Shown here: positions 39,262 to 47,205 of the stretch, one piece after another | Layout of the letters: every line of letters starts with the position of its first letter | Numbering within the stretch: position 1 is the first letter of the stretch | Origin: CBDCGS01 sp965216915 | Lineage (GTDB): Bacteria > Pseudomonadota > Alphaproteobacteria > UBA828 | Direction: 5' to 3' | DNA length: 64,000 nucleotides | NCBI GenBank assembly: GCA_965216915.1 | Contig: CBDCGS010000007.1 | Span: 124,001-188,000, forward strand | The notes under the pieces: model-generated | Seen by the model: only the letters and a program-made list of their open reading frames with translations | What the model was told of the DNA's origin: nothing | The model's database searches: none | Program-made: the position numbers and the translations under genes

Positions 39262-40146
39262 GTGACGCAGATGGCGCTTCAAGAGGGCCGGATGTTGGCA
39301 AGCGGCGACGAGGCAGCCCGCCCCGTCGAGCGAGCGCCCGCGTTCCGACCGCCCCGCGCGCGCTTCCTCGAGGTGCTCGGCAGGCTCAGCCAGCGTCGCG
39401 CCGTGGTGCTCGGCGTCATTGGCGTCATCATCTTCTTCGCGGTCTGGGAGATCGCTCACTACCTGACGGCCGAAGAGAAACAGCGCTTCTTGCCAAGCGT
39501 CGAGCAGGTGGTGGGCGAGATCATCTTTCTCTTCGGCGAGAAGAACTACATCGCGGACGTCGGCAAGAGCCTCTATCGCATTTACGTCAGCTTCTTCGCG
39601 GCCTGCTTGATCGCCGTTCCACTCGGCCTTTTCATGGGTTGCTTCATCAAGCTGCGCGCCCTCATCAATCCGACGGCCGGCGGGTGGCGATACCTGCCCG
39701 CAGCCTCCTTTGCACCGCTGCTGCTCGTGTGGTTCGGCCCGACCGATTTCGCGAAGATGGCGCTGCTTTTTCTCGGTTGCTTCTTCTTCCTCGTGGCGCT
39801 CGTGCTCGACAACACGCTCTCGGTGCAGCGCGAGCTGATCGAATCGGGGCTCACCATGGGTGCGCGCCGGCGCGAAGTGGTCAAGATCACCTTCCGCGCG
39901 GCCGCGCCGCAAATCCTCGATTCGATGCGCAACATGATCGCCGTCGCCTGGACCTATCTGGTGATCGCCGAGATTATCGCGGCGACCGATGGCATCGGCG
40001 CGGTGATGATGCGGGCGGCGCGGTTCCTCCACGTGGACACCATGATGGGGGGCATCCTCACGATCGGTGTGCTCGGCGTGCTGACCGACATTCTGTTTCG
40101 CGTGGCGAAACGGTTCCTGTTCCCCTACGTGCACGTGCGGCGCTAG
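39262..40146 (+). CDS. ABC permease, SsuC/TauC (NitT) type
   Basis: A 294-residue inner-membrane permease with six predicted spans and the cytoplasmic loop ESGLTMGARRREVVKITFRA (EAA-type) that contacts the ATPase. Residues 1-50 are a hydrophilic N-terminal tail. The GTG at 39262 is taken as start; an ATG at 39271 is equally possible. It belongs to an importer of the nitrate/sulfonate/taurine group. Confidence 0.9.
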   Translation: MTQMALQEGRMLASGDEAARPVERAPAFRPPRARFLEVLGRLSQRRAVVLGVIGVIIFFAVWEIAHYLTAEEKQRFLPSVEQVVGEIIFLFGEKNYIADVGKSLYRIYVSFFAACLIAVPLGLFMGCFIKLRALINPTAGGWRYLPAASFAPLLLVWFGPTDFAKMALLFLGCFFFLVALVLDNTLSVQRELIESGLTMGARRREVVKITFRAAAPQILDSMRNMIAVAWTYLVIAEIIAATDGIGAVMMRAARFLHVDTMMGGILTIGVLGVLTDILFRVAKRFLFPYVHVRR

Positions 40147-40156
40147 GGGGCGGGCG

Positions 40157-41005
40157 ATGCGGGTATTCGGACGCAATCGCGGCGCGGCGGCATCGGCGGT
40201 GCCGTTGCATGCGCAGCAGCCGGGTGTGCCTCCGATCCGTGCGGAGCGCGTCACCAAGGAGTATCACGACGGCGGAATCATCGCGCTCGACGATGTTTCG
40301 CTGGATCTCCACGCGAATCAGGTCACTGCGATGATCGGCCCATCCGGCTGCGGCAAAACGACGATGTTGCGGCTGATCGCGGGTCTCGACTACCCGACGC
40401 GTGGCGCCGTCACAATGTTCGGGGAGCCCATCGTCGGGCCCGGGCCCGAGCGCGGCATGGTGTTTCAGGCCTACACCTCATTCCCCTGGCTCAAGGTGCG
40501 GGACAATGTCGAGTACGGCATGAAGCTGCAGGGTCTTTCGAAATCCGAGCGGCGCGACCGCGCCGAGCACTTTCTGACACTTGTCCATCTCCACGATTTC
40601 GCCGAGGCCTATCCGGCCGAGCTTTCGGGCGGCATGAAGCAGCGCGTGGCTATTGCGCGCACGCTGGCGCAGGACCCCGAGCTTTTGTTGTTGGACGAGC
40701 CGTTCGGCGCGCTCGACGCTCAGGTGACCTGGGAGATGGAGGAGATGATCATCGAGATCATCGAGCGCGAGAACAAGACGGTCATCCTGGTGACGCACGA
40801 CATCCAGGAGGCAATCTACCTCGCTGACCGCATCATTTTCTACACCCGTCAGCCCGGCCGGGTGAAAGCCGACCTGCCGATGGCCTTCAAGGATGGCAAG
40901 CGTTTCCCCCGGAAGGAGGAGCTCCTCGTGCACCCGGGCTATGTCGAAGCCGAGCGGCAGCTCTACGCGATGATGCGCGAGGAGATCACGGGGCATCTCA
41001 GTTGA
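40157..41005 (+). CDS. ABC ATPase, SsuB/TauB type
   Basis: A 282-residue nucleotide-binding protein with Walker A GPSGCGKTT, Q-loop FQAYTSFPWLKVRDN, signature LSGGMKQR, Walker B LLLDEPFGALD and switch His in LVTHDIQEA. The PWLKV segment is typical of the NitT/Tau family. Its last codons overlap the upstream frame of the binding-protein gene, in keeping with one operon. Confidence 0.94.
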   Translation: MRVFGRNRGAAASAVPLHAQQPGVPPIRAERVTKEYHDGGIIALDDVSLDLHANQVTAMIGPSGCGKTTMLRLIAGLDYPTRGAVTMFGEPIVGPGPERGMVFQAYTSFPWLKVRDNVEYGMKLQGLSKSERRDRAEHFLTLVHLHDFAEAYPAELSGGMKQRVAIARTLAQDPELLLLDEPFGALDAQVTWEMEEMIIEIIERENKTVILVTHDIQEAIYLADRIIFYTRQPGRVKADLPMAFKDGKRFPRKEELLVHPGYVEAERQLYAMMREEITGHLS

Positions 41006-41037
41006 GGCAACGATCAACACGAAAGGGAGACGATCAC

Positions 41038-42096
41038 ATGTCGACGAAACGGCTGGGCCGATGGGCCCAAATGACCATGGCCGCCGCGGCTGTTGCTCTG
41101 GTCGGAATCGGAGTGAGCACGACCGCGAGCGCGAAGGAAACCATCAAGGTCGCGCATTTCAGCTGGCCGGGATATGGCTTCCTCCATATCGCCAAGGCGA
41201 AGAACCTCGTGCCCGATCTCGACATCGAGATCACCATCATAGAGGACCCGGTGCAGAGCTTCGGCCTCTTGTCGAGCGGCCAGCTCGACGTGGTGACCAG
41301 CACGATCGAGTTCGGCCCGATCGCGGCCGCCGAGGACATGCCGATCAAGCTGCTCGGCCTCACCAACCTCGGCAATGGCTCCGACCACATCATCGTGCAC
41401 CCGGATATCAAGGAGCCCGCCGATCTCAAGGGCAAGAAGGTCGCGATCCTCGAAGGCGGCCTCTCGCAGATCTACATGGCAATCTGGCTCGAGCAGCAGG
41501 GCATCAAGTGGGACGAGGTCGAGATGGTGAACCTCATCGCCGCCGATGCCGCGGCCGCGATGATGAGTGGCGAGCTTGCCGCCGCCGAGCTCTGGGATCC
41601 CTATGGCGGTCAGGTTCTCGCTGAGCTCCCGGGCTCGCGCGAGGTGAGCAACTCCGGCGAGGAATATTGGCTCAAGGAAGGCCTCATCGCGGACGCCGTC
41701 TTCGTCTCCGACAACCTGATCGAGGAGCGCCGCGATGCGCTGGTTGCGCTCATGAAGGCCCGCTATGAGGCGGTCGAGTGGTGGCGCGCCAACCCGGATG
41801 AGGGCAACAAGATCATCGCTGAGGCGATGCAGTTCTCGGTGGAGGACGTCCAGTCGATCCTCGGTGGCAAGAACAACCCCGACGACGGCACGCTCTACAT
41901 GTATAGCCTCGAGGAATCGGCCCGCTTCTGCGGCGTCGCTGCCGGCGACCCGCCCTTCGGTCAGACCAACGGTCAGATCGAAGACCATTGGAAGCTGACC
42001 AACAAGTGGTGGATCACTTTTGGTCTGATGTCCGATACAGTCGATTCCTCTGCCGGGATCGATTGCTCGATCATCAAGGACGCCCTCGGGGGGTAA
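41038..42096 (+). CDS. ABC substrate-binding protein, NMT1/SsuA-like
   Basis: A 352-residue periplasmic protein with a signal peptide ending ...VSTTASA-KET. The mature protein starts with the SsuA-like strand IKVAHFSWPGYGFLHIAKAK, then QSFGLLSSGQLDVVTSTIEF. The ligand is probably a small organic compound (sulfonate, amine, pyrimidine-like or aromatic). ATG 41038 has GAAAGGGAGACGATC upstream. A strong stem-loop separates it from the monooxygenase genes, suggesting that the importer feeds the enzyme. Confidence 0.9.
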   Translation: MSTKRLGRWAQMTMAAAAVALVGIGVSTTASAKETIKVAHFSWPGYGFLHIAKAKNLVPDLDIEITIIEDPVQSFGLLSSGQLDVVTSTIEFGPIAAAEDMPIKLLGLTNLGNGSDHIIVHPDIKEPADLKGKKVAILEGGLSQIYMAIWLEQQGIKWDEVEMVNLIAADAAAAMMSGELAAAELWDPYGGQVLAELPGSREVSNSGEEYWLKEGLIADAVFVSDNLIEERRDALVALMKARYEAVEWWRANPDEGNKIIAEAMQFSVEDVQSILGGKNNPDDGTLYMYSLEESARFCGVAAGDPPFGQTNGQIEDHWKLTNKWWITFGLMSDTVDSSAGIDCSIIKDALGG

Positions 42097-42105
42097 TGGC
42101 ATGGC

Positions 42106-42136
42106 GATGGTGGGGGCCTCCCGGGCTCCCACCATC
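42106..42136 (+). promoter_or_regulatory. Stem-loop between the binding protein and monooxygenase genes
   Basis: GATGGTGGGGGCC pairs with GGCTCCCACCATC over 13 positions (one G-T) around a five-base loop. It begins nine bases after the binding-protein stop. No T-run follows. It would partition expression between importer and monooxygenase. Confidence 0.55.
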
Positions 42137-42229
42137 ACGCCTGAGGACGGCTGTTGCGGGCATGTCCGTCGTGGTCATGCCGTAAGAGACAAGAGCCGGC
42201 GGCGACACGCCGTCGGAAGGAGGCGAAGA

Positions 42230-43750
42230 ATGGCTCTGCTCGAAATGCACGAATGGTACGATCTCGCGCGCGAAACGAACTGGACGCCGAAATACGTCGC
42301 TGAAGAGACGCTCTACCCGCCGGAACTCAGCGACCCCTTCGACATTTCGCTCGAGGCGTGGGAGAGCTTCGATGAGCCCTACAAGGTCTCCTACCGCGAC
42401 TATGTCGAGACGCAACGCGATAAGGACATCGGCGCCTACTCGGTGAAGTCGGCGCTGGCGCGCGCGGATTTCTTCAAGAAGGCCTCCCCGCACTGGAAGG
42501 CGCTGCTCGCGCTTCACTTCAGTCCGATTTGCTTCGCCGAGTTTCACTCAGCCTCGGCCTTCGCGCGCATGACGCGCTTCGGCCGCGCGCCCGGCATGCG
42601 CAACATGGCGACCTTCGGCACGCTCGACGAGATTCGGCACGGCCAAATCCAGATGTACTTCGCCTACGAATTCATCAAGCAGGATCGGGTGTTCGACTGG
42701 GCGCACAAGTCATCGAAAACGGAAAACTGGATCATCATCAGCCTGCGCCACGCACTCGACGACGTCGAGCACACGCGCGATGCCGTCAGCGCTGCGATCA
42801 TGACCAATTTCGCGTTCGAGCAAGGCTTCACCAATCTGCAGTTCATCGGGCTCTCGGCCGATGCCGCGAAGGCCGGTGACCACACCTTCGCGACCATGCT
42901 GCAAAGCATTCAAACCGACGAGGCGCGCCATGCACAGATCGGCACGCCGCTCATCTCGATCATGATCGAGAACGGCAAGAAGGCCGAGGCGCAGCGCCTC
43001 GTCGATATCGGCTTTTGGCGCATCTGGAAGCAGTTCTCGGCACTCAGCGGCATTTCGATGGACTACTACACGCCGCTAGAATACCGCGAGCACTCGTTTA
43101 AGGAATTCATGCACGAGTGGATCGTCGACCAGTTCGCGCGCAACATCAAAGCGCTCGGTCTCGAAGAACCCTGGTATTGGGACTACTTCCTTCACGATAT
43201 CGAGACGTTCCACCACTCGCAGCAAATTGGCGTCTACGTCTACCGCGCGACCGAGTGGTGGCGGCCGATCGCCAGCGTCTCGCCGGCCGAGCGTGACTGG
43301 CTCGAGGAGAAATATCCCGGCTGGAACGACACCTACGGCAAATGCTGGGATGTCGTGATCGACAACATCCGGGCCGGTCGCTTCGAGAAGACCGTGCCCG
43401 AGGTCCCGCCGCTCATCTGCAACATGTGCGGTCTCGAGGTCACGGGCGTCGCCGGTGTCGGGCACGAAATCAATGGCCGGCGCTGGAACGCCACCGATTT
43501 CCAGCTCGACCACAACGGCCGGCGCTATCACTTCTGCTCGGAGCCCTGCAAGTGGATCTTCGAGCTCGAGCCGGCGCGCTATCAAGGCCATCGCAGCATC
43601 ATCGACCGTGTGCTCGACGGCACGGTGCCACCAGGGCCGGATGGGTTCTACGAATATATGGGGCAGAGCTTCGAGGAGCGCGGGGTCTGCGGCTACGATT
43701 ATCAGTGGATCGACGGCTACGACCGGCCGCGGGCCGCGGCGGCGGAGTAG
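42230..43750 (+). CDS. Soluble diiron monooxygenase hydroxylase alpha subunit, toluene-4-monooxygenase (TmoA) type
   Basis: A 506-residue catalytic subunit that activates O2 at a carboxylate-bridged diiron site to hydroxylate or epoxidise a hydrocarbon-like substrate. The ligands are Glu104 (CFAEFH), Glu134 and His137 (LDEIRH), Glu197 (AFEQGFT), Glu231 and His234 (TDEARH), the same numbering as T4MO. The active-site Thr201 is kept. Substrate-pocket positions read Ile100, Ala103 and Ser107, differing from toluene enzymes. Residues 400-470 form a YHS-type Cys domain (ICNMCGLEV, FCSEPCKWIF), also found in TmoA. GGAAGGAGG precedes the ATG. Gamma, effector and beta genes follow. Confidence 0.93.
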   Translation: MALLEMHEWYDLARETNWTPKYVAEETLYPPELSDPFDISLEAWESFDEPYKVSYRDYVETQRDKDIGAYSVKSALARADFFKKASPHWKALLALHFSPICFAEFHSASAFARMTRFGRAPGMRNMATFGTLDEIRHGQIQMYFAYEFIKQDRVFDWAHKSSKTENWIIISLRHALDDVEHTRDAVSAAIMTNFAFEQGFTNLQFIGLSADAAKAGDHTFATMLQSIQTDEARHAQIGTPLISIMIENGKKAEAQRLVDIGFWRIWKQFSALSGISMDYYTPLEYREHSFKEFMHEWIVDQFARNIKALGLEEPWYWDYFLHDIETFHHSQQIGVYVYRATEWWRPIASVSPAERDWLEEKYPGWNDTYGKCWDVVIDNIRAGRFEKTVPEVPPLICNMCGLEVTGVAGVGHEINGRRWNATDFQLDHNGRRYHFCSEPCKWIFELEPARYQGHRSIIDRVLDGTVPPGPDGFYEYMGQSFEERGVCGYDYQWIDGYDRPRAAAAE

Positions 43751-43754
43751 GACG

Positions 43755-44015
43755 ATGGCCGATATCCCGCTCGCCGTCTTGTTCGAGGGAGACTACGGCT
43801 ACAAGGTCCAGGTCTTCGACACCGACGACACAATGGCGACGCTCGCGCAAAAGGCGCGCGAGCAGCTCGTGGGCGTTCTCGTCGGTCCGCTGCCCGACGA
43901 CGCGGTGCTCAGGGTGCGTGTTCAGGGACGGGAAGAGCCGCTGGCCAACGATGTCACCATTGCGGGCGCGGGCCTCGGCGAAATGGAAGCGGTGGAAATT
44001 TACCGGGCCGCCTGA
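43755..44015 (+). CDS. Monooxygenase hydroxylase gamma subunit, TmoB-like
   Basis: An 86-residue ubiquitin-fold subunit (IPLAVLFEGDYGYKVQVFDT, DDTMATLAQKAREQLVG, LRVRVQGREEPLANDVTI) that completes the alpha-beta-gamma hydroxylase. The length fits TmoB (about 84). It starts four bases after the alpha-subunit stop. Confidence 0.9.
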   Translation: MADIPLAVLFEGDYGYKVQVFDTDDTMATLAQKAREQLVGVLVGPLPDDAVLRVRVQGREEPLANDVTIAGAGLGEMEAVEIYRAA

Positions 44016-44041
44016 GCGCGCCCGGCGAAAGGGGAACCGGC

Positions 44042-44344
44042 ATGGCGAACGAAGGGGCAGCCGACAATCTGGTGGGACCGGTGATGCGCGCCGGCGAGAT
44101 TGCCGACGCGGTGTTGGAGGCGATCCTCGAGGACAACACGGACCGTAATGTCGTGACTGAGGAGCACGCGTCCTACATCCGCATCAAGGTCGAGGACGAA
44201 TGCGTGCTCAATTACGAGACGGTCGGCGACATGCTGGGCCGCGCCGTCACGCAAGGCGACATCGAGGCGAATATGCCGAGTTTCGCGGGGTTCATCCATA
44301 CCGAGCCGGGCGGCATCCGTTTTGTCGCCCGCTCGAAAGCCTGA
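44042..44344 (+). CDS. Monooxygenase effector / coupling protein, TmoD (MmoB/DmpM) family
   Basis: A 100-residue cofactorless regulatory protein (VGPVMRAGEIADAVLEAILE, RIKVEDECVLNYETVGDML) that docks on the hydroxylase and couples electron transfer to oxygenation. A GGGGAACCGGC stretch precedes the ATG. In tmo clusters the Rieske ferredoxin gene lies just before this gene; here it is missing. Confidence 0.92.
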   Translation: MANEGAADNLVGPVMRAGEIADAVLEAILEDNTDRNVVTEEHASYIRIKVEDECVLNYETVGDMLGRAVTQGDIEANMPSFAGFIHTEPGGIRFVARSKA

Positions 44345-44358
44345 CGGAGGATTGGACC

Positions 44359-45348
44359 GTGGCTGTTGACGTCAAAGGCATGAAGACCTGGAGCGGGCTC
44401 GCGAAGAAGCGGCGGCGCCCGAGCGAATATGAGGTGGTGACCACCAACCTCCAGACGCGGACGCGTCATCCGGACCAGGCCTACGAACTCTCGCCGGCGC
44501 CTGATCTGCCGATGAACGAGTTCTATCTCCGCAACGTTTCGGAGAGCCCCCTCCAGCACGATGATTGGGAAGGCTATCGGGACCCCGACGAGCTGATCTA
44601 TCGCGTCTACACCCGCATCCAGGATCAGCAGGAGCAATATGTCGACGGCCTGCTCGATGAGCACAACGAGATTGGCTACGACGCCACGCTCGAGGTCGAA
44701 TGGCTCGACGCGCTGGAGCAGCTCTACACGCCTCGGCGCTATCTGCAAATGGCGCTGCAGATGGGTGCCGCCTACCTCGTCCAGATTGCACCGGCGAGCA
44801 CGGTCACCGCCTGCGCCGGCTTCCAGGAGGGTGACGAGTTGCGCTGGCTCTCGCGCATCGCCTATCGCACGCGCGAGCTGCAAATCGCGCATCCCGATCG
44901 CGGCTTCGGCCAGACCGAGCGCAAGACCTGGGAAGAGGCGCCGGCGCATCAGGGCTTTCGGGCGCTCGTGGAGAAGGCTCTCGCCACCTACGATTGGGGC
45001 GAGCACTTCGTCGCGCTCAATCTCGTCGCGAAGCCCGCGGCCGACGAGGCGATGCGCCAGCTCGGGCGCACCGCGCGGCGCTTCGACGATTCGCTGCTGG
45101 CGTTGCTCGCCGACAATCAGATGCGTGACAGCGAACGCTCCAGGCGCTGGAGCGGCGCGCTTGTCGCCTTCGCGCTCGAGAACGAGGCCAACCGCAAGCC
45201 GCTCACCGACTGGCTCGCGAAATGGACGCCGCTCGCGACCGAGGCGATCGACACCTATTGCGGCGCGTTTCCGGAAGCCGACGATGCAGCCGAGGCGGCG
45301 CGGGCCGCGCTTGCCACATTCCACCGCGGTCTCGGGCTGGCCTCTTAG
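44359..45348 (+). CDS. Monooxygenase hydroxylase beta subunit, TmoE-like
   Basis: A 329-residue structural subunit of the hydroxylase, related to the alpha subunit fold but without the iron ligands. Typical segments are MKTWSGLAKKRRRPSEYEVV, PLQHDDWEGYRDPDELIYRV and TPRRYLQMALQMGAAYLVQI. The GTG at 44359 follows GGAGG by eight bases. It ends the plus-strand operon; no ferredoxin or reductase gene follows before the convergent dehydrogenase. Confidence 0.92.
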   Translation: MAVDVKGMKTWSGLAKKRRRPSEYEVVTTNLQTRTRHPDQAYELSPAPDLPMNEFYLRNVSESPLQHDDWEGYRDPDELIYRVYTRIQDQQEQYVDGLLDEHNEIGYDATLEVEWLDALEQLYTPRRYLQMALQMGAAYLVQIAPASTVTACAGFQEGDELRWLSRIAYRTRELQIAHPDRGFGQTERKTWEEAPAHQGFRALVEKALATYDWGEHFVALNLVAKPAADEAMRQLGRTARRFDDSLLALLADNQMRDSERSRRWSGALVAFALENEANRKPLTDWLAKWTPLATEAIDTYCGAFPEADDAAEAARAALATFHRGLGLAS

Positions 45349-45352
45349 GCCA

Positions 45353-46030
45353 TCACCAGGGCAGGCGCGTGCCCTCGGCGTGCCAGAATTCGATCGGCGT
45401 TTCCGGCGTGACTTGATCGACCAGCGCGATCAGCCGCTTGGCCGCAAGCGCCGGCGGGATCGCCTCTGCGCGCTCATCATCGAAGGTCATCGCGGTCGCC
45501 ACCATGCCCGGGTGCAGCACGATAGCGCCGATCCCGCGGCGCCGGAGGTCATGGCCGAGATTGACCGCCACCATGTTGGCTGCGCATTTGGAGATGCGGT
45601 AGCCGTAGAGGCCGCCCGAGTGATTATCGCCGAGCGAGCCGATGCGGCTCGCGATGAAGGCGACCGTTGCGCCCGACGCGAGACGGTCGAGTAGCGCCTC
45701 TGTGACGCGCAACGGTCCGAGCGCGTTTACCTCGAGCTGGCGGCGAATATCGTCATAGTCGAGCGCACCGAGTTGATCCTGCCCGGTGATACCGGCGTTG
45801 TTGATCAGGATATCGATGGCGATCCCATCGTCGCCCAGCCGCGCGGCGAGGCGCTGCAATGGCTCGTCCTGGGTGACATCGATCCCCGGCTCCACGCGGA
45901 GTCCCTCACGGTGGAGCGCGTCAGAACCCTCGAGGCAGGCCGCAATCACACGATCACCGCGCGCGTGATAGGCGTGCGTGAGCGCCTCGCCGATGCCGCG
46001 ATCCGCGCCGGTGATCAAAACGGTCGCCAT
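45353..46030 (-). CDS. Short-chain dehydrogenase/reductase (CsgA-like)
   Basis: A 225-residue Rossmann oxidoreductase with cofactor motif TGADRGIGEA, NNAGITG, and active-site Ser (ASRIGS) and Tyr-x3-Lys (YGYRISKCA). The substrate is unknown; the neighbouring monooxygenase makes an alcohol or diol dehydrogenase plausible. ATG 46030 has GGGAGGAAG upstream. Its stop is four bases from the beta-subunit stop, with the genes convergent. Confidence 0.88.
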   Translation of the reverse strand: MATVLITGADRGIGEALTHAYHARGDRVIAACLEGSDALHREGLRVEPGIDVTQDEPLQRLAARLGDDGIAIDILINNAGITGQDQLGALDYDDIRRQLEVNALGPLRVTEALLDRLASGATVAFIASRIGSLGDNHSGGLYGYRISKCAANMVAVNLGHDLRRRGIGAIVLHPGMVATAMTFDDERAEAIPPALAAKRLIALVDQVTPETPIEFWHAEGTRLPW

Positions 46031-46063
46031 CACTTCCTCCCTGCGCTCAGGCGTCGGATGCCG

Positions 46064-46303
46064 CTAAAGCGCCTCGTGGCTGCCATCGCAGTAGGGCGGC
46101 TTAGCGGTTCGTTTGCACGTGCAGAGCAGTGACTTGCCCGTCCGGCGCGCGCGAAACACGAGTGGTGTGAGGCCGCTGCCGGCATGCGACCGGTCGCAAT
46201 AGGGCTGGCGCGCACTGCGGCCGCAGCGGCACCAGGCATAGCGCTTGTCCTTCACAAGCGCGACGAGGCACGGCTCCGTCGCCGCGATCACTGGCTCTGC
46301 CAT
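46064..46303 (-). CDS. Double CDGSH-type iron-sulfur protein
   Basis: A 79-residue protein with two CDGSH-like motifs, WCRCGRSARQPYCDRSH and CTCKRTAKPPYCDGSH. Each has the C-x-C-x(8-9)-C-x3-H layout that binds a [2Fe-2S] cluster. It is a possible electron carrier or cluster-transfer protein. It lies just upstream of the dehydrogenase in the same direction, so the two are probably co-transcribed. Confidence 0.9.
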   Translation of the reverse strand: MAEPVIAATEPCLVALVKDKRYAWCRCGRSARQPYCDRSHAGSGLTPLVFRARRTGKSLLCTCKRTAKPPYCDGSHEAL

Positions 46304-46415
46304 GGCACTTCACGCACCGTGCTAGTTCGGGCCGACCCGAAATAGCACAACATCGCTGCAACCCGCCAATGTCGGCGCCGGCTTTGGTATCTTGCGTGCT
46401 GAGAGAGGGCTTGCG

Positions 46416-47189
46416 ATGCGCCTTGCGGGCAAGAGAGCGATCATCACGGGGGCCGCATCCGGGATCGGCTGCGCGACCGCCCTCCGCTTTGCCGAGGAAG
46501 GCGCGGCGGTGGCGTGCGTCGATCGGGATGGCGCAGGCCTCGAGCATCTCGTCAGCGGGATTGGGGAGGCCGGCGGCACAGCCTTTGCATTCCAGGCGGA
46601 CGTGACCGATGAGGCTGCGGTGACCGGCATGGTCGAGCAGGCGCGTGCGGCCTTGGATGGATTCGACATCGTCGTCAACAATGCGGGCGTGACGATCCTC
46701 GGCGGCGTCGCCGAGTTGAGCAGCGAGGCGTGGGATCGGGAGATCGACACCAACCTCACGAGCGTGTTCCGCGTCTCGAAGGCGGCATGGCCGCATCTCG
46801 CGGCGGCGGGCGGCGGCGTGATCCTGAGCACGGCCTCGATCGCGGGCGTGATCGCCGTCCCGCAAGATGCCGCCTACGTCGCGTCCAAGGCCGGGCTGAT
46901 CACGCTGACCAAGTGCATGGCGCTCGACGGCGCCGCGGACGGGATCCGCGTGAATTGCATTTGTCCGGGCTATGTCGACACGCCAATGTATCGCGGCTTT
47001 CTCGCGGACAGGCCCGATGCGGAACGCGCGCATGCGCAGGCGATGGCGCGGACACCGCTTGGGCGCATCGGCACGCCGCGCGATGTCGCCGACGGCTTCG
47101 TCTATCTCGCGTCGGAGGAGGCCACGTGGATCACCGGCATCGCGCTGGTGATCGACGGCGGCCTCACCGCCGGCCTCCCGCCTAGTTGA
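46416..47189 (+). CDS. Short-chain dehydrogenase/reductase (FabG-like)
   Basis: A 257-residue SDR with TGAASGIGCA cofactor motif, NNAGVTILGG, Ser in STASIAG and YVASK active site. The C-terminus TGIALVIDGGLTAG is typical of classical SDRs. ATG 46416 is preferred over 46392 because MRLAGKRAIITG is the normal N-terminus. It is convergent with the HyuB-like gene. Confidence 0.9.
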   Translation: MRLAGKRAIITGAASGIGCATALRFAEEGAAVACVDRDGAGLEHLVSGIGEAGGTAFAFQADVTDEAAVTGMVEQARAALDGFDIVVNNAGVTILGGVAELSSEAWDREIDTNLTSVFRVSKAAWPHLAAAGGGVILSTASIAGVIAVPQDAAYVASKAGLITLTKCMALDGAADGIRVNCICPGYVDTPMYRGFLADRPDAERAHAQAMARTPLGRIGTPRDVADGFVYLASEEATWITGIALVIDGGLTAGLPPS

Positions 47190-47205
47190 GGCGCGACGCG
47201 CGTGG

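Noticed and set aside
39172..42138. Long minus-strand frames opposite the SsuABC-type importer
   Set aside because: The plus strand carries complete permease, ATPase and binding-protein motifs with ribosome sites; the minus frames have none.
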